A stretch of DNA of 64,000 bases from Plazaster borealis (Eukaryota > Echinodermata > Asteroidea > Forcipulatida > Labidiasteridae). This document shows, piece after piece, positions 1-11,062 of this stretch. The notes beneath the pieces were generated by a model, which was given only the letters and a program-made list of their open reading frames with translations, had not been told where the DNA came from and searched no databases. The stretch covers positions 9,282,721 to 9,346,720 of the forward strand of contig CM037457.1 in NCBI GenBank assembly GCA_021014325.1, given 5' to 3'. Positions within the stretch are counted from its first letter, which is position 1. Each line of letters begins with the position of its first letter. The position numbers were made by a program, and so were the translations under genes.

Positions 1-976
1 AAAGGCACCGAATGTGACAGTCCTCATGCAAAGTGCGCAAACTAAGGTTTCCTTTCGGACCATGCATAACTCTTCTTTAGTATGAATAAATCAAATCATT
101 ATTTGGGGGTAAACGTTCCGGTTTCTATGCGCTGCACTACGGGGCTTGACTGAAATGAAATACCGCGGGTCTAGAGCAAATTCCGCGGGTGATATGCAAC
201 CCAAAGTGTGCCTCCATAATCGCGCTAAAATCTCATCAATTACACGGCTCCCAACATCAACTCAAGATCGTCACTACGGAGTTATTATCATGCATAAAGA
301 TCTACTCCCTTAATTCCACCCATCTAAGGAATTCTACGAAAGTTTTTTTTGATTTGGAGTGGGCGGGAAAAGGGGAAACAGGAAAAATCACGAAATATAA
401 AAAAGAAGAAAGAGAGAAATGAGTAAAACAAAAAAGTGAATCCAGACCTGAGACGAGACACCTGTTGTCCGAATCATGACGTTGCTGCATGTTAGCCAAT
501 CGCTGCCCTCCTGCCCACCCTGTGGTGACCAATAAGAAATCAGAATATTCACTAACCTTCAAACAATGGGTTAACTTCAAACGCTATTGGCTAATACTAA
601 ACATTAACAAACAACTCACATACAAATATTTGATAATAATGTTTAATTGATCAAAACAGAATAATTATTTTCTATAAACATACAAACTGTGAATCTCAAA
701 TGCTGAACTTTTAAATAGTTCCTTTAAATGTTGTTTAATGTTTATTTAAGGCTCTAATGCTGTTCGTGCATGTTGATGTTTAATATATTTCCCCTAATTT
801 TAATACAGATAGCCAAACAAGTTTTTGAAGCTGATGCATCTCGCGACCGCTTTATTAACAACGCTACGTGCCATTCGCTGCACTCTGTCCACCGTCTGCT
901 AGCAATACGAGCTTTTGCCATTTTCCTAAGGACTATTTTCACGCACAGATGCTCATGACCGACAAATGCAAAAGAT
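1..976. other. AT-rich non-coding DNA, presumed Xlox intron
   Basis: No coding exon or recognised repeat is seen. The short open frames have no domain signature. If the Xlox assignment to the right is correct, this lies inside or beyond its first intron. Confidence 0.4.
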
Positions 977-1135
977 ATCTTTGTCATGATTGCGAGAAAA
1001 TCGAATTAGCTGTTGCAAACTGCTTACCAACCAAAATTACCTATGGCATAAATGCAAACAAAATAGTTAATGGTCTGACGTTTTGACCCTAGCAGAGTCT
1101 TTCTCGAAGGCTATAAATCGTATATTTGCCTCAAA
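977..1135 (+). repeat. Dispersed repeat family D, copy 1
   Basis: This segment matches 23,634-23,800 in inverted orientation. Both share the run GAATTAGCTGTTGCAAACTG, a CTTACCAACCAAAA stretch and CAGAGTCTTTCTCGAAGGCT. The end carries GACGTTTTGACCCTAGCAGAGTC, part of a hairpin that is complete in the second copy. No coding potential is seen. The family may be the end of a larger retroelement, but the sequence here does not show which class. Confidence 0.6.
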
Positions 1136-1155
1136 AACAGGGGCTGAAAATAGTG

Positions 1156-1529
1156 TTAAAGGCATCATACACGTTTGGTAATTGTCAAAGACCAGTGTTC
1201 TCATTTGGTGTATCCCAACATATGCATAAAATAACAAGCCTGTGAAAATTTGGGTTCAATTGGTCATCGAAGTTGCAAGAAAATGATGAAAGAAAAACAC
1301 CCTTGTTGTATAAATTTGTGTGCTTTCAGATTAGGAATAAAAACTTCTTGCAAGAAGTTTTTATTATTTTAGTGAGAAATTACCTCTTTCTCAAAAACTA
1401 CGTTACTTCAGAGAGTGTCGTTTCCTACAATGTTTTATACTATCAACAGCTCTCCATTGCTTGTTACCAAGTAAGTTTTTATGCTAATATTTGTTTTGAG
1501 TCATTACCAAACGTGTACGATACCTTTAA
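1156..1529 (+). mobile_element. TTAA-flanked MITE, family A copy 1
   Basis: Short non-autonomous DNA transposon of about 374 bp. It begins TTAAAGGCATCATACACGTT and ends in the inverted complement ACGTGTACGATACCTTTAA, so the terminal inverted repeats lie next to TTAA. A perfect 30-bp palindrome, AATAAAAACTTCTTG followed by its complement, sits at 1336-1365. Other copies start near 2,825, 16,110, 21,609, 22,533, 24,652 and 58,391. The TTAA target fits piggyBac-type mobilisation, but no transposase is present. The apparent open frames in it recur in every copy and are not genes. Confidence 0.85.
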
Positions 1530-2824
1530 GCCAACCCATGCTAAGCTGATCTCGGTTTATCACACGAGTCCTACAAAAGTCACAGATTCACACTCTTGAA
1601 AGAAAAGTACAGCATCGTCTGGGTATTGGGTTAACAAGAACTTAATAACCCAATTCCCTAAAAACACCATAGACGTCACGGCTACTTCATTACATAGACA
1701 ATAAGTCTGGGGGAGAGGGGCGGTCAACTCGACTGCGAAACTGCCTCTGATTAAAGAGGTAGTGATGAGTAGGTGCTTTAAAGGGTGGGCTGGAACTAAG
1801 CTCATCAAGTGACTCAAACAACTGAAATTAGGGATATTGCCTAGACTAATCTTGCACACCCATTAACTTAAAAGACTCAACCTCTGAGGACTTATTGGAC
1901 GAAGTAATTGGTGATAAAGAGTAAGACTTTCATGAGAGGATTTTTTCTTCCTTTCCTTAGTTACATCTTATTGGTCAACGCCAACAATGGAAAGTACTTT
2001 ACAAGGACACGCGTCTGGTGCCAGTTTATCGCTAATATCACATCGAATTAGACAACTAAGGTATTGACTATGCCACTTAAGAACTGAACAGTTAAACAGG
2101 CGTTGTGAACTTGTTTGCACCTCCAACATACACCACTTGCGCAAAGACAAATTCATGCCCCAATTAAAAAACAACAACAACAACAACAACAACAGAAAGA
2201 AAAGGGGGGAAATATATAATTTGTCAAGAAGTCGACAATTAAGACTTGAGATTATGGGGGGCTGTTATAATAAGGGGTCCTGATACAGAACGACCAATGC
2301 AAGAGTGTCCGGGGAAAAAATGTTAGGGCGGTGGGGGAGTGAACAATACGAGGGAAAACAGGTTTTCCATCGCCTGGCCCAAGCGCACATTGACCCGTGC
2401 TGGGCCTCCTTAATCAACCGCTAAAAAAACCAACCCTGGAAGAAGGCAAATTACTTTATAAGAAATATGCACGCCCGTGGCCGCTCTTAAAAAGCACAAT
2501 TACGGGTAAAACAGCTAGCAAATGACATTTCCAGTTTGTTTTATCAGATAAGTGGTTGGAAAGGCGTCCGGGGTTTGCAACGGGCGAGAAACGATGAAGT
2601 CCCATCTACATAATTGGAGCGAGGGACCGTAGTGGTTTCTCCATCTTTCCCCTCGTTCAGTCAATCTTGTCAGAAACATTTACAAAAAATATTTTTCATT
2701 GCCGTGCTGCTTCTCCAATTGGTTTTTATAGTTTGTTTAATTGTTAATCATGTACCTTTTATTAATACAAATAACGTATACACGAATGGGGCTGGTTGTG
2801 GTTGTTGATTGTGTTGTATAACCG
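1530..2824. other. Non-coding DNA with an (AAC)n microsatellite
   Basis: No gene recognised. An (AAC)n tract of about 26 bp lies at 2169-2194. The rest is unique or unrecognised AT-rich sequence. Confidence 0.4.
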
Positions 2825-3199
2825 TTAAAGGCACTGGATACGTTTGATATATACTCAAAATATATATATTAGCATAAAAACTTACTTGGTAACGAGCAAC
2901 GGAGAGCTGTTGATAGTATAAAACATTGTAGGAAACGACTCCCTCTGAAGTAACGTAGTTTTTGAGAAAGAGGTAATTTCTCACTAAAATAGTAAAAGAC
3001 TTCTGGCCAGAAGCCTTTTTTCAGGCATCTGAAAGCACACAAATTTGTACAACAATGGTATTTTTTCTTTCATCGTTTTCTTGCAACTTCGATGACCAAT
3101 TGAGTACAAATTTTCACTTGTTATTTTATGCATATGTTGAGATACACCAAGTGAGAATACCGGTCTTTGACAATTACCAAACGTGTCCAGTGCCTTTAA
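2825..3199 (-). mobile_element. TTAA-flanked MITE, family A copy 2
   Basis: Inverted relative to copy 1. It starts TTAAAGGCACTGGATACGTT and ends AACGTGTCCAGTGCCTTTAA. The centre carries the alternative palindrome GACTTCTGGCCAGAAG instead of CTTCTTGCAAGAAG. Length is about 375 bp and there is no transposase. Confidence 0.85.
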
Positions 3200-3764
3200 G
3201 ACCGTATTGGCGTAAAGGGTTTGTCACATCTTTCCAAAATGTTTTCACAGCGTGTGAAATATAAAACATCTTACAGATGCTAGTCACAAATGTTTCAAGT
3301 TGCTGGGAATCACGTGACGAGTATAGATTCTCATCGCAACGCAAGCCTGACATGGAGTACCACAAAATTTCGAGGCCCACATTTTCAACGGTAATCTATC
3401 TATTCCTTCAAGCAATTGGTGACATTTTCCAAAACAGCTATCCTCCCCACAAAATACATAATTATTTAGTCTGCCTGCAACGATGCAGCGCCCTCATTGT
3501 TATAACAGGTGAAAACTAATTAAACTGATTATAACGCAGGCACGAGTTCAGACAATACGCGTAGTGTGCCCCAGACATTATTTTTCAAGATAAAATATCC
3601 GTTGATAAATTGACACTCATTACTTTATTTGCACACATTTGCCCGTTCAACATGACTCATGACTGTCTGAAACTGCCTGGAAAATGTGACATAAATAGTG
3701 AGATGCAGACAAGCTATACGTATTGGCCCACACTGGTACGTTTGCATTAATATAACAACAATGT

Positions 3765-3935
3765 TCTATCTCCCGAACACCCGAACAATCTACTCCGCGG
3801 TAGTAGAATTAAGCCAGACAGTTCTCTAAGAACAAACTCTACCTGGCAAGTAGATACACACATGGTGTTACCGCAAACCAAATATATTGATACCTCACCA
3901 TGCAATGCCTCAAATCCTATAAACAATGTTCTAAA
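3765..3935 (+). repeat. Dispersed repeat family G, copy 1
   Basis: The stretch containing GTAGATACACACATGGTGTT, then ACCGCAAACCAAATATATTGATACC and CACCATGCAATGCCTCAAATCC recurs at 10,838-11,062 with few differences. It also shares the TCTACT(C)CGCGGTAGTAGAA motif. Non-coding; probably one half of a larger MITE. Class unknown. Confidence 0.65.
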
Positions 3936-4167
3936 TAACTTGCTTGTAATAAAATGCCTTCGGTGCCTTAAAATTGGAATTAAAAGCAGTTATACTATTG
4001 CGTGTTGTAAATTTCGTATAGATCAGGCAAATCTCGCGCGTATTCGAACATTTTGGGGACCACTTTGGTCCCATTGCTTTAACGTATGAAGGAAACAAAC
4101 TCGCGCACGTTAACGGGTCCCATTGTTCGAAGACGCGCGAGACTTGAACAGTCTTATGATACCAGTT

Positions 4168-4362
4168 TTCCTGGGCCCGCAATTTCATCGAGCTGCTTAA
4201 GCGCAAAAAACAGCTAAGCACAACATAATATCAGAAAAAGGCTACCAGCCAAAATACCACGCCACGTGTACAATCTTTGACTGGTATCCTGCTCAATTTT
4301 GCTTAGCAGAGAATTGTAAGCGTTATTTTCTGCTTAAGCAGCTCTACGAAATTGGACCCTGA
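4168..4362. mobile_element. Inverted-repeat element, family B copy
   Basis: About 195 bp with imperfect terminal inverted repeats: GGGCCCGCAATTTCATCGAG and GCTTAAGC at the left, GCTTAAGCAGCTCTACGAAA then TTGGACCCTG at the right. The interior has CTGGTATCCTGCTCAATTTTG and GGCTACCAGCC, shared with copies near 15.6-16.5, 53.9 and 61.7 kb. Non-autonomous, no coding capacity. Confidence 0.75.
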
Positions 4363-5032
4363 CGTTTCTTTGTCAAAACTGTTTTCATTTTTTTGCCACA
4401 TTCCAAACTTGGACAATTTGGATCATAAACCTTTTATTTGAAAAACTGTTTCCCTAAAAACGCAATAAATCCCAGAGGTTGGATTAAAGGTACTGTTCCT
4501 GAAAAGAAGACGCTTTGAATGAATGTACGCCTGTCATAAAGCAACGCCGTACCTCCCCTTTCAAATGTGTTACGTTGTCAGAATCACGTAGTAACATTAA
4601 TTTAATTGTCGGTTCATAATTTCTCAGGTACTATTCTGACATGAACAAATAACGACGCCGCTGTGCGGCGATTCGATTGATTGGTCGGGGATTCGATTAG
4701 TTCGGAATCGATGGTGGCGGTATAATCATTGATTTGGGTGTCAAGGGTCATTATAACACTCGGATAACTTTAATTAATGACGGCCGAAACCAAACATTAC
4801 AACATAAAAGGGTCAAGTTATAGTTCAAACTACGTGGCGGTGTCTGTGTTGATCGTAACATTGATTGGAAGTAAGATAATATTGTGGTTAGTTTTGGCAA
4901 ACAGAATGGGGTAACATGCACGGCGATTAGACACGCGTATCGTTCATAACCTATAGATGGATTGCACATGACGTCATTGACCGCCATCTTTGATGACACA
5001 TCTTGGAACTTAAAACTTCTCAAAGTAGTAGA
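4363..5032. other. Non-coding DNA, nothing recognised
   Basis: No exon or clear repeat family seen. Small local inverted repeats such as CGCCGCTGTGCGGCG near 4656 are present. Confidence 0.4.
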
Positions 5033-5185
5033 GCGTTTACGAAACGGAGGCTCAGGCTTAGGCTTCAGGCTCCGTTCTCTCGTCTGAATCCCTGAACACA
5101 TAGCACGCGTATAGTCAAAACAACTGAGGGGACTAGCTAGCCTGAGCCGAATTCAAAGCCGAAGCCGTGGGTTCGTAAACGCCCA
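5033..5185. mobile_element. GC-rich inverted-repeat element (MITE-like)
   Basis: The left end GCGTTTACGAAACGGAGGCT and the right end GCCGTGGGTTCGTAAACGC are imperfect inverted repeats. Internal GGCTTAGGCTTC and GCCGAAGCCG also pair. Similar GGCTACGGCTACG-type elements occur at 45.4 and 51.9 kb. It directly abuts another palindromic element at 5187. Confidence 0.55.
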
Positions 5186-5186
5186 T

Positions 5187-5321
5187 AGACCCCTTGCATT
5201 GGCCGCCATCGTTGTTGAACAGTGCACGCGTGAAAGACTTTCATTGGCTGAGAGTCGTGCGCAGCGCGTACACGCGTGCACTTTTCCCCAAAGATGGTGG
5301 CCAATGCAAGGGGTCTATCAC
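5187..5321. mobile_element. Short MITE with 25-bp inverted ends
   Basis: ATAGACCCCTTGCATTGGCC at the left is the near-perfect inverse of GGCCAATGCAAGGGGTCTAT at the right, enclosing about 85 bp rich in CGCGTGCAC-type palindromes. The matching ends and compact size indicate a non-autonomous DNA element. The flanks AACTTCTCAAAGT (near 5015) and ACTTTGAGAAGTTT (near 5320) are also inverted, so a larger nested palindrome is possible. Confidence 0.7.
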
Positions 5322-5473
5322 TTTGAGAAGTTTCAAGTATGAAATAGTCCCATTGATACTTTTGTATACGGATATATTTAATAGATGTTAAATTTGCATC
5401 GGGGATAAATTTAACATTATATTCAATTGTCGCGGTCCCCGCTGCTAAAATATAGGATTCGAACTGCCTCGAA

Positions 5474-5551
5474 ATCTCGGTGGTCTAGTTGGTAAGACAT
5501 CTGCTCTAGAATGGCAAAGGTCGTGGGTTCGAATCCCACCAGAGTAATTAT
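5474..5551 (+). mobile_element. tRNA-derived SINE head
   Basis: An A-box-like GGTCTAGTTGGTAAGAC and a B-box GGTTCGAATCC inside a 5-bp T-arm (GTGGG/CCCAC) show a tRNA ancestry. The anticodon stem does not pair well and the acceptor stem is poor, so this is not a functional tRNA gene. The minus strand gives the SGGIRTHDL-type peptide often seen when tRNA SINEs are translated. A truncated relative is at 56,881-56,930. Confidence 0.7.
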
Positions 5552-7159
5552 GCCTGTGATTTTTTTTTTCACGGGACTCGGGAAAGTACTGAGTATGCTT
5601 TACCCACATCGGTGAACGGGTAAAACCATATATAATACACGGATATAGCTGCATGCTTTTACATCGTGATCAGAATTATACTGGGTTTGCTGAGGATAAT
5701 GGACGATATTCCAAAGACTTGTGAACAAACCTGATGACCGCATGGCTTTTCAAGCCCCAGATAATCGATTCAAGGAGTTTGCATCGATGAAATTGTTTCT
5801 AGAAATAGGACAAACGGCATCATGGAGACAGTTAAATGTCTTTCTAACTTTGTTTTCATATGAGTAAAAAGTGTCTTCCAAAATTGCATTAAAAAGAAAA
5901 TAGCAATGTGGTGACTATGATCACGGATTTTATTGTAAACCAAATTCCTTTAGTCTTTGACTTTTTATTTGGTAATGTATTTCTTAAAAATAAACCAACA
6001 TTGAATTGAATTGAGTTGGAGAATAAAAGACAAAATAAAAAATGGTAATTATCGCTGAAAACAATCCTAAAGCTTACAGAAATTCGAGAAAAAAGGTTGC
6101 TTATATCGATTGCTGCAATCTGAAATAAGCCAGATATGAACGTACCCAAAATCCCTTGCAGGATATAAACCGCTTGTTGTTTTCACTAAAACCGGGTTCC
6201 CCCAATTTGATGAAATGTTGACAGGCTGGTTAGATGAATTATTTATTGAAAACTAGAGAGCAGGAATTAATTGCATTCTATACTCGTAAAATGAATGTAG
6301 TACTGTCCCTTTTATTCAAGTAAAGCTCTAAAGACGTCCTACAAATGACATCATGATGATGAAGTCGATGATAGCTATCATGACGGAGATAAGAAAAGGA
6401 TTATATTAACAATATCACCTCACAAACCTTACAATTATCCTACATTCTCCTCTGTAACTAAAACCCACCCAAGCCAACCTCCAGACCGCCCCCACCTACA
6501 ATCTCAAACTCAGCATTAAGTCCTGCAAAGGAAACAAGAACACAATGGGTGTCTACGGGTTGAAATTCTTGTTCTTTAGCTTTGACAAAGCGATGCCACT
6601 TCGCCGCACTCATTAAGATCAAGACTCCCCCGGTCCCCCGAGTTGATTTTACCCCCATTCAAGCCAGACAAACCACTTGACTCCGGTGAAAACCTTCTGA
6701 GAGTACCGCCAACCCCTTCATGTTGTAGTTAAGACTACCTCCCCAACCGTTTCGGTGTTCCAAGTAATTTAGGGGTTCCAGCAGTTCTATTCTTCCTTGA
6801 AGAACTTTCTATTATTTATTTTTTTCTCTATTGTGGAGATAAAAGACGACCAGCTCGCGTACTGCACCTTACATGTTTACTTAACTTAACCAAGAAATCT
6901 GTAAATAAATTGAGCTTCGACACCGTCTGACATGATTGTGTATGAAATGCATGTTCTGTGACTGTATTTTAATGCAGTGAACAAACAGTGCATTACAGGT
7001 ATACCCATCCTGGCAATAGATCACCGGCTGACAAATATCCAGTGATTAATAAAAGACGAATATCGGTAGCAAATATAATCTCGGTCACCGTTGCATGAAA
7101 AAAGACAAGACAACTTTCATGGCTGATATGATAAATGGGCAGTGATAGTACTTCATGAA
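5552..7159. other. Non-coding DNA, nothing recognised
   Basis: AT-rich with scattered short open frames and no domain or splice architecture that I can defend. Presumed Xlox intron. Confidence 0.4.
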
Positions 7160-7392
7160 TTTATTCAATGGGGCCCTGTGACTTCTTCGCACGCCCGCCT
7201 TGTAACAAATTACCCACACCCCTAGTGAACGTCTACCAGTCGCGCGCGGCTGGCTCGCCCGGGCCGGTGCACTGTTTGGACGGTACGCACACAGCGTCTC
7301 GGGGCCGCTCAGCCTCATTCCGTATTCACACGAGGTATCGGGCACTTGGTATCTCCCATCTCGGACTCTTGGCCAAACTAGATACTTCATAA
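7160..7392. other. GC-rich patch in AT-rich intron
   Basis: Clearly higher in GC and CpG than its surroundings (for example CGCGCGCGGCTGGCTCGCCC at 7239-7258). Open frames exist on both strands but neither resembles a known protein. It could be a conserved regulatory element or an unrecognised exon; the sequence alone does not decide. Confidence 0.3.
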
Positions 7393-8203
7393 TCTTTAAC
7401 TATGCCCGGATGCCTCAGAATCGCTGTCATCACTTACGCACATAGTGACGTTATAAATTACTTCCACATAACCATAAAGTCAAAGTCAAACGAGGATTTG
7501 TTTTTTCTTTTCCAAAAACCACCCACAAGTCGAAGTGTGTAATGTACGTGAAGTAAATACCTTAATACATTCACCGAATCTTCTTCCCATTATCTCATCT
7601 CTCAAATTCATGTTATGCTAATTTCGTTGGACTTTTTAAACACCTCGTACAGAGTTGTTAAATTTCAGGGGGAAAATGTTCAAGTTGGTAATCAGAAAAC
7701 TAACAGTATTTGCACTATTAGCGTTTCAAATTGATGTTTAATAAATTATTAAAATTGACAAAATTATGTGTGGAATGTTTCCACATTCGTATAATTATTT
7801 ATTCTTTTTGGCGCACATCTTTTTTTCTCGTTTAAATAACATGGTCACAGGCAATTTAAAAAAAAAACCCACCCAGTGTGACTAGTATTTCAAAAAGGTG
7901 TGCACATGTATAAAATTTGTCTTAAAAAAAATCAGCATTAAGCTTAATTCTTTCTTTGATGTTTAACAACTCTATTTTGTATTTGAAATTGATGCATAAA
8001 TCTCATTCACATTAGTTTTTATCAGTGATGAACTGTACTTTCAAGTTTTTTTATTTGTACACTTAGTGGAGAAAACATATTAATTTTTTTATAGCATGGC
8101 GAAAAAGAATATTACAAATCATTAGCACACAAAAACAAGTGTCACAAACCACTGGTAAGTTAATCTATTCCAAAGAACCAGTGAACATACGAGGCTTCTG
8201 GAG
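7393..8203. other. AT-rich non-coding DNA
   Basis: Long A/T runs, no gene and no recognised repeat. Confidence 0.4.
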
Positions 8204-8593
8204 TTAAAGGGATTGTATACCTTTGGTAATAACTCCAAAAATTAAGGACCATAAAAACTTACTTGGAAGAAGCACTGCAGCTGTTGATAATGTATAACAT
8301 TTTGAGAAATGATTTCCCTTCTAAGGAATGTGGTTTTAGAGAAAGGGATTGAACAAAATGTCAATCTGAGAAACATTTCATGCATAAAACGTTTCTCAGA
8401 ATGTGTATTCAAATTACGGATTATTCTTCCTGCGTGGACATAACCGCTCCAGATTTTCGGCAATATCTCAAAAACACCTATACCACATTTTGAAATGAAA
8501 TTTTGACAGGTTAGCTTTACTGTATATATCTACATTTCTATATGATTCAAACTATCGAACGGTTCGAAAAATTAAAGAATACTTTGCCTTTAA
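8204..8593 (+). mobile_element. TTAA-flanked MITE, family A2 copy
   Basis: About 390 bp from TTAAAGGGATTGTATACC to ACTTTGCCTTTAA. It shares TATCTAC, TGAAATTTTGACAGGTTAG and ATTATTCTTCCTGCGTGGAC with copies at 26.5, 36.1 and 54.2 kb. The termini (AGGGATTGTATACGTTTGGTAAT in the best copy) resemble family A, so A and A2 are probably related. It has an imperfect central hairpin built on GAGAAAC..GTTTCTC. Confidence 0.75.
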
Positions 8594-10837
8594 AGCTGAG
8601 CCCAGTATGAATGTTTGGTCAAATAAACAAAACCAGCATTTTTAACAGCGGCACATCTCTTACTCTAAGGTTTCCACTTTCCCGAACCCAGCTCTAAAGT
8701 ACCCAGCTTTGAAAGTCTTATTCACAATTCCACTGCAAAAAAGTTCAGTATTTCATCTTATGGCCTTCGCTTGGTTTCCGGAATTATTTTTTATAAGTTC
8801 CTCATTCCTTCCTGGCAGTAAAGAGGCATGGCTTCCTCTTACGAAACTTAATCTCACGCTGGGATGACGCACTACAAAGCAATCATCATGGAAGAAGCAC
8901 CTCCTGGAATATTAATGAGGGTAAAACTCCCAAGCAACAGCGGTGTATTAACCCGTCTGATTTTCCACAGATTCCACCATAATGCCTAATGATAAAGCAG
9001 TATTCTCCACCTAAGCATGGCCATCATTATAGGCTTGTATTCCAATCACTTTGAAGTTTACCTCCACCGCCAAATCGATCTCCATTTCACCCCTTTGGTC
9101 TAACCCCCAGCCACCCCTACCCCGTATAAGGATCATCTGGTATCTAATTAATTAAAGTAAGCAGTAAGTTTGAGACTTCATTGAAAAAGAATGTCCAACA
9201 AAGTCTACGAAAGAGACTGCTGAATGCATACTAGTGCTTATGTGGGAGAATAAAACCCGTTCAAGGGGTACCGCCCCGGCTCGATCCACCGCATGTCCCA
9301 AGAGACGAAAGATCAATCCGTTTTGGATGGTGAAGACGAACCCATGGAGGACCCATGGTTGATAAAAACCCACTGAGGGTACAGGACTATCAGGACAGAC
9401 AAAAGAGCAGCTACAGTCAACCATTGATGTCACATGGGCAATTTGATTACCGAATTATAGGACGCCCCAGACTAGGCGGTAAGCCTTTGATGTCTAATCG
9501 AATTCATTGTTGTTGGTTGCAGTCTGAAGTTCTGAACCTCGGTCTGAATACAGACTCTCCTAATAGTGAAGAGACCCTCTGAGGGAAGCCATGTTGTTTT
9601 CTTGGATTCCCATTTTTGTGTGATGGAGGGGGTAAATTAGTTGCCATTCATCATCTAGTTTTCAGCAAACACACAATTGAACTAACCTGTGCAATATTTC
9701 ATAAAACTCGATGGTGATGTTTGTGAAAATAACGGTTAATGATTTTCCAGGGATTTTGTGCATTCAAATCGGACTTATTTCGATTATGGCAATCGAAATA
9801 AGCGACGGTGATTTGTGGGTAGTTTAAAAGTTATTTCCTGGACTACGACACTATTTTAGACGAAAATATTTCGAAGACGAAAATATTTCGCTGAAGGTTA
9901 TTTTTACATTTTTGTATTCTCCTTAAAACTATTGTATTGTTTGACTTGTAAATCTTTTGATTGTGCATTTTGCTTATGTTTGCTGGCGAATGAAATGAAA
10001 TATGAACTTTATCGTGAGATTTCAGATTGAAACTAGGCCCTTTGTGAAAAACATCGAAGTTAAAGCCAGAGTTGGACACAGACTCGAACCACTCTGAGTT
10101 CAATCCGAACCTTGGAAGAGACCGCTAGTTAATTTTTATAACCGACCGAAAAGCAAAACATGATGCTGAGTACTAAATTTACAAAAACATACATTAATCA
10201 ATGTCCAATTTCATCCGCAGTTCGAAAAAAAAAATACAAATTCCCATAAAAAGGGCAAGGATTTCTGCTTTAAAATGCAACTTTTTAAAAGGAAACAAAT
10301 ATGATGGCTAAATTCAAGACTACACAAACAGCTTAAAAATCAGTTTTAAAAGGCACTATTTATCAATATATTTTCAGATTATTGGGAGTAGAAATTTAAA
10401 GTGAATGGTACCTTTCTCCAGCAAAAAAAACCACTTTACCCTTAAAACAAAACAAAAAGTGTGAACTTTTGTGATAAAAATCTTTTCATTTTTGGTTTGG
10501 GGTACTGTTTCAAAAACTACAAGGTAAGCCGTTTCACAAAAATTAACATTGCGAACCAGCCCTTTTACAGTGAATATATAAAGACAAAGCTCGAGGTAGG
10601 CCTACGCTAAGAGCGAAGTGAATGCTGTTGTCCAAGTACATTTCATGTATCAAAATTAGATAAACTGATTGACATTGCTTTCATCGAAAACTCGTAATTG
10701 ATACTCACACTTCAGACATGTAACAGCCGTAGTTTAAGGGTCTATCTGGTAAATTCGATGCAACCGTCGACGTCACAGTGACGTCATGCAATTAGTCATA
10801 AACCTATTTTTAGATTGTTGTGATTAGATATATATAG
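8594..10837. other. Non-coding DNA with two regulatory-looking stretches
   Basis: No exon recognised. The stretch 8,830-9,130 is less AT-rich and has homeodomain-like cores such as ATTAATGAGG and GCCTAATGATAAAGC. The stretch 9,150-9,600 is also compositionally distinct. Both could be enhancers in an intron, but only cross-species alignment would tell. Confidence 0.3.
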
Positions 10838-11062
10838 TGAATGGTACCCTTCTCCTGCATGGTAACCAGTATTTCTAAGAACTGAGAAGTCTCCCGAATT
10901 CCGAATATTCTACTCTGCGGCAGTAGAATAATAAGCAAGACAAGTTCTTAAAGAACAAAATCTACCTAGCAAGTAGATATACACATGGTGTTACCGCAAA
11001 CCAAATATATATTGATACCTCACCATGCAATGCCTCAAATCCTATATACAGTATTTCTCAGT
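10838..11062 (+). repeat. Dispersed repeat family G, copy 2
   Basis: Matches 3,765-3,935 in the same orientation, including CTACCTAGCAAGTAGATATA, CACATGGTGTTACCGCAAAC and CACCATGCAATGCCTCAAATC. It extends left with AGTGAATGGTACCCTTCTCC, a phrase also near 10,403. Non-coding. Confidence 0.65.

Noticed and set aside
1273..1599. Conserved small protein repeated in several places (YVTSEGVVSYNVLYYQQLSVA)
   Set aside because: It is the translation of family A MITE copies, which also differ in frame and have indels.
5474..5551. Functional tRNA gene
   Set aside because: T-arm is fine but the anticodon stem is mismatched; a related truncated copy elsewhere indicates a SINE.
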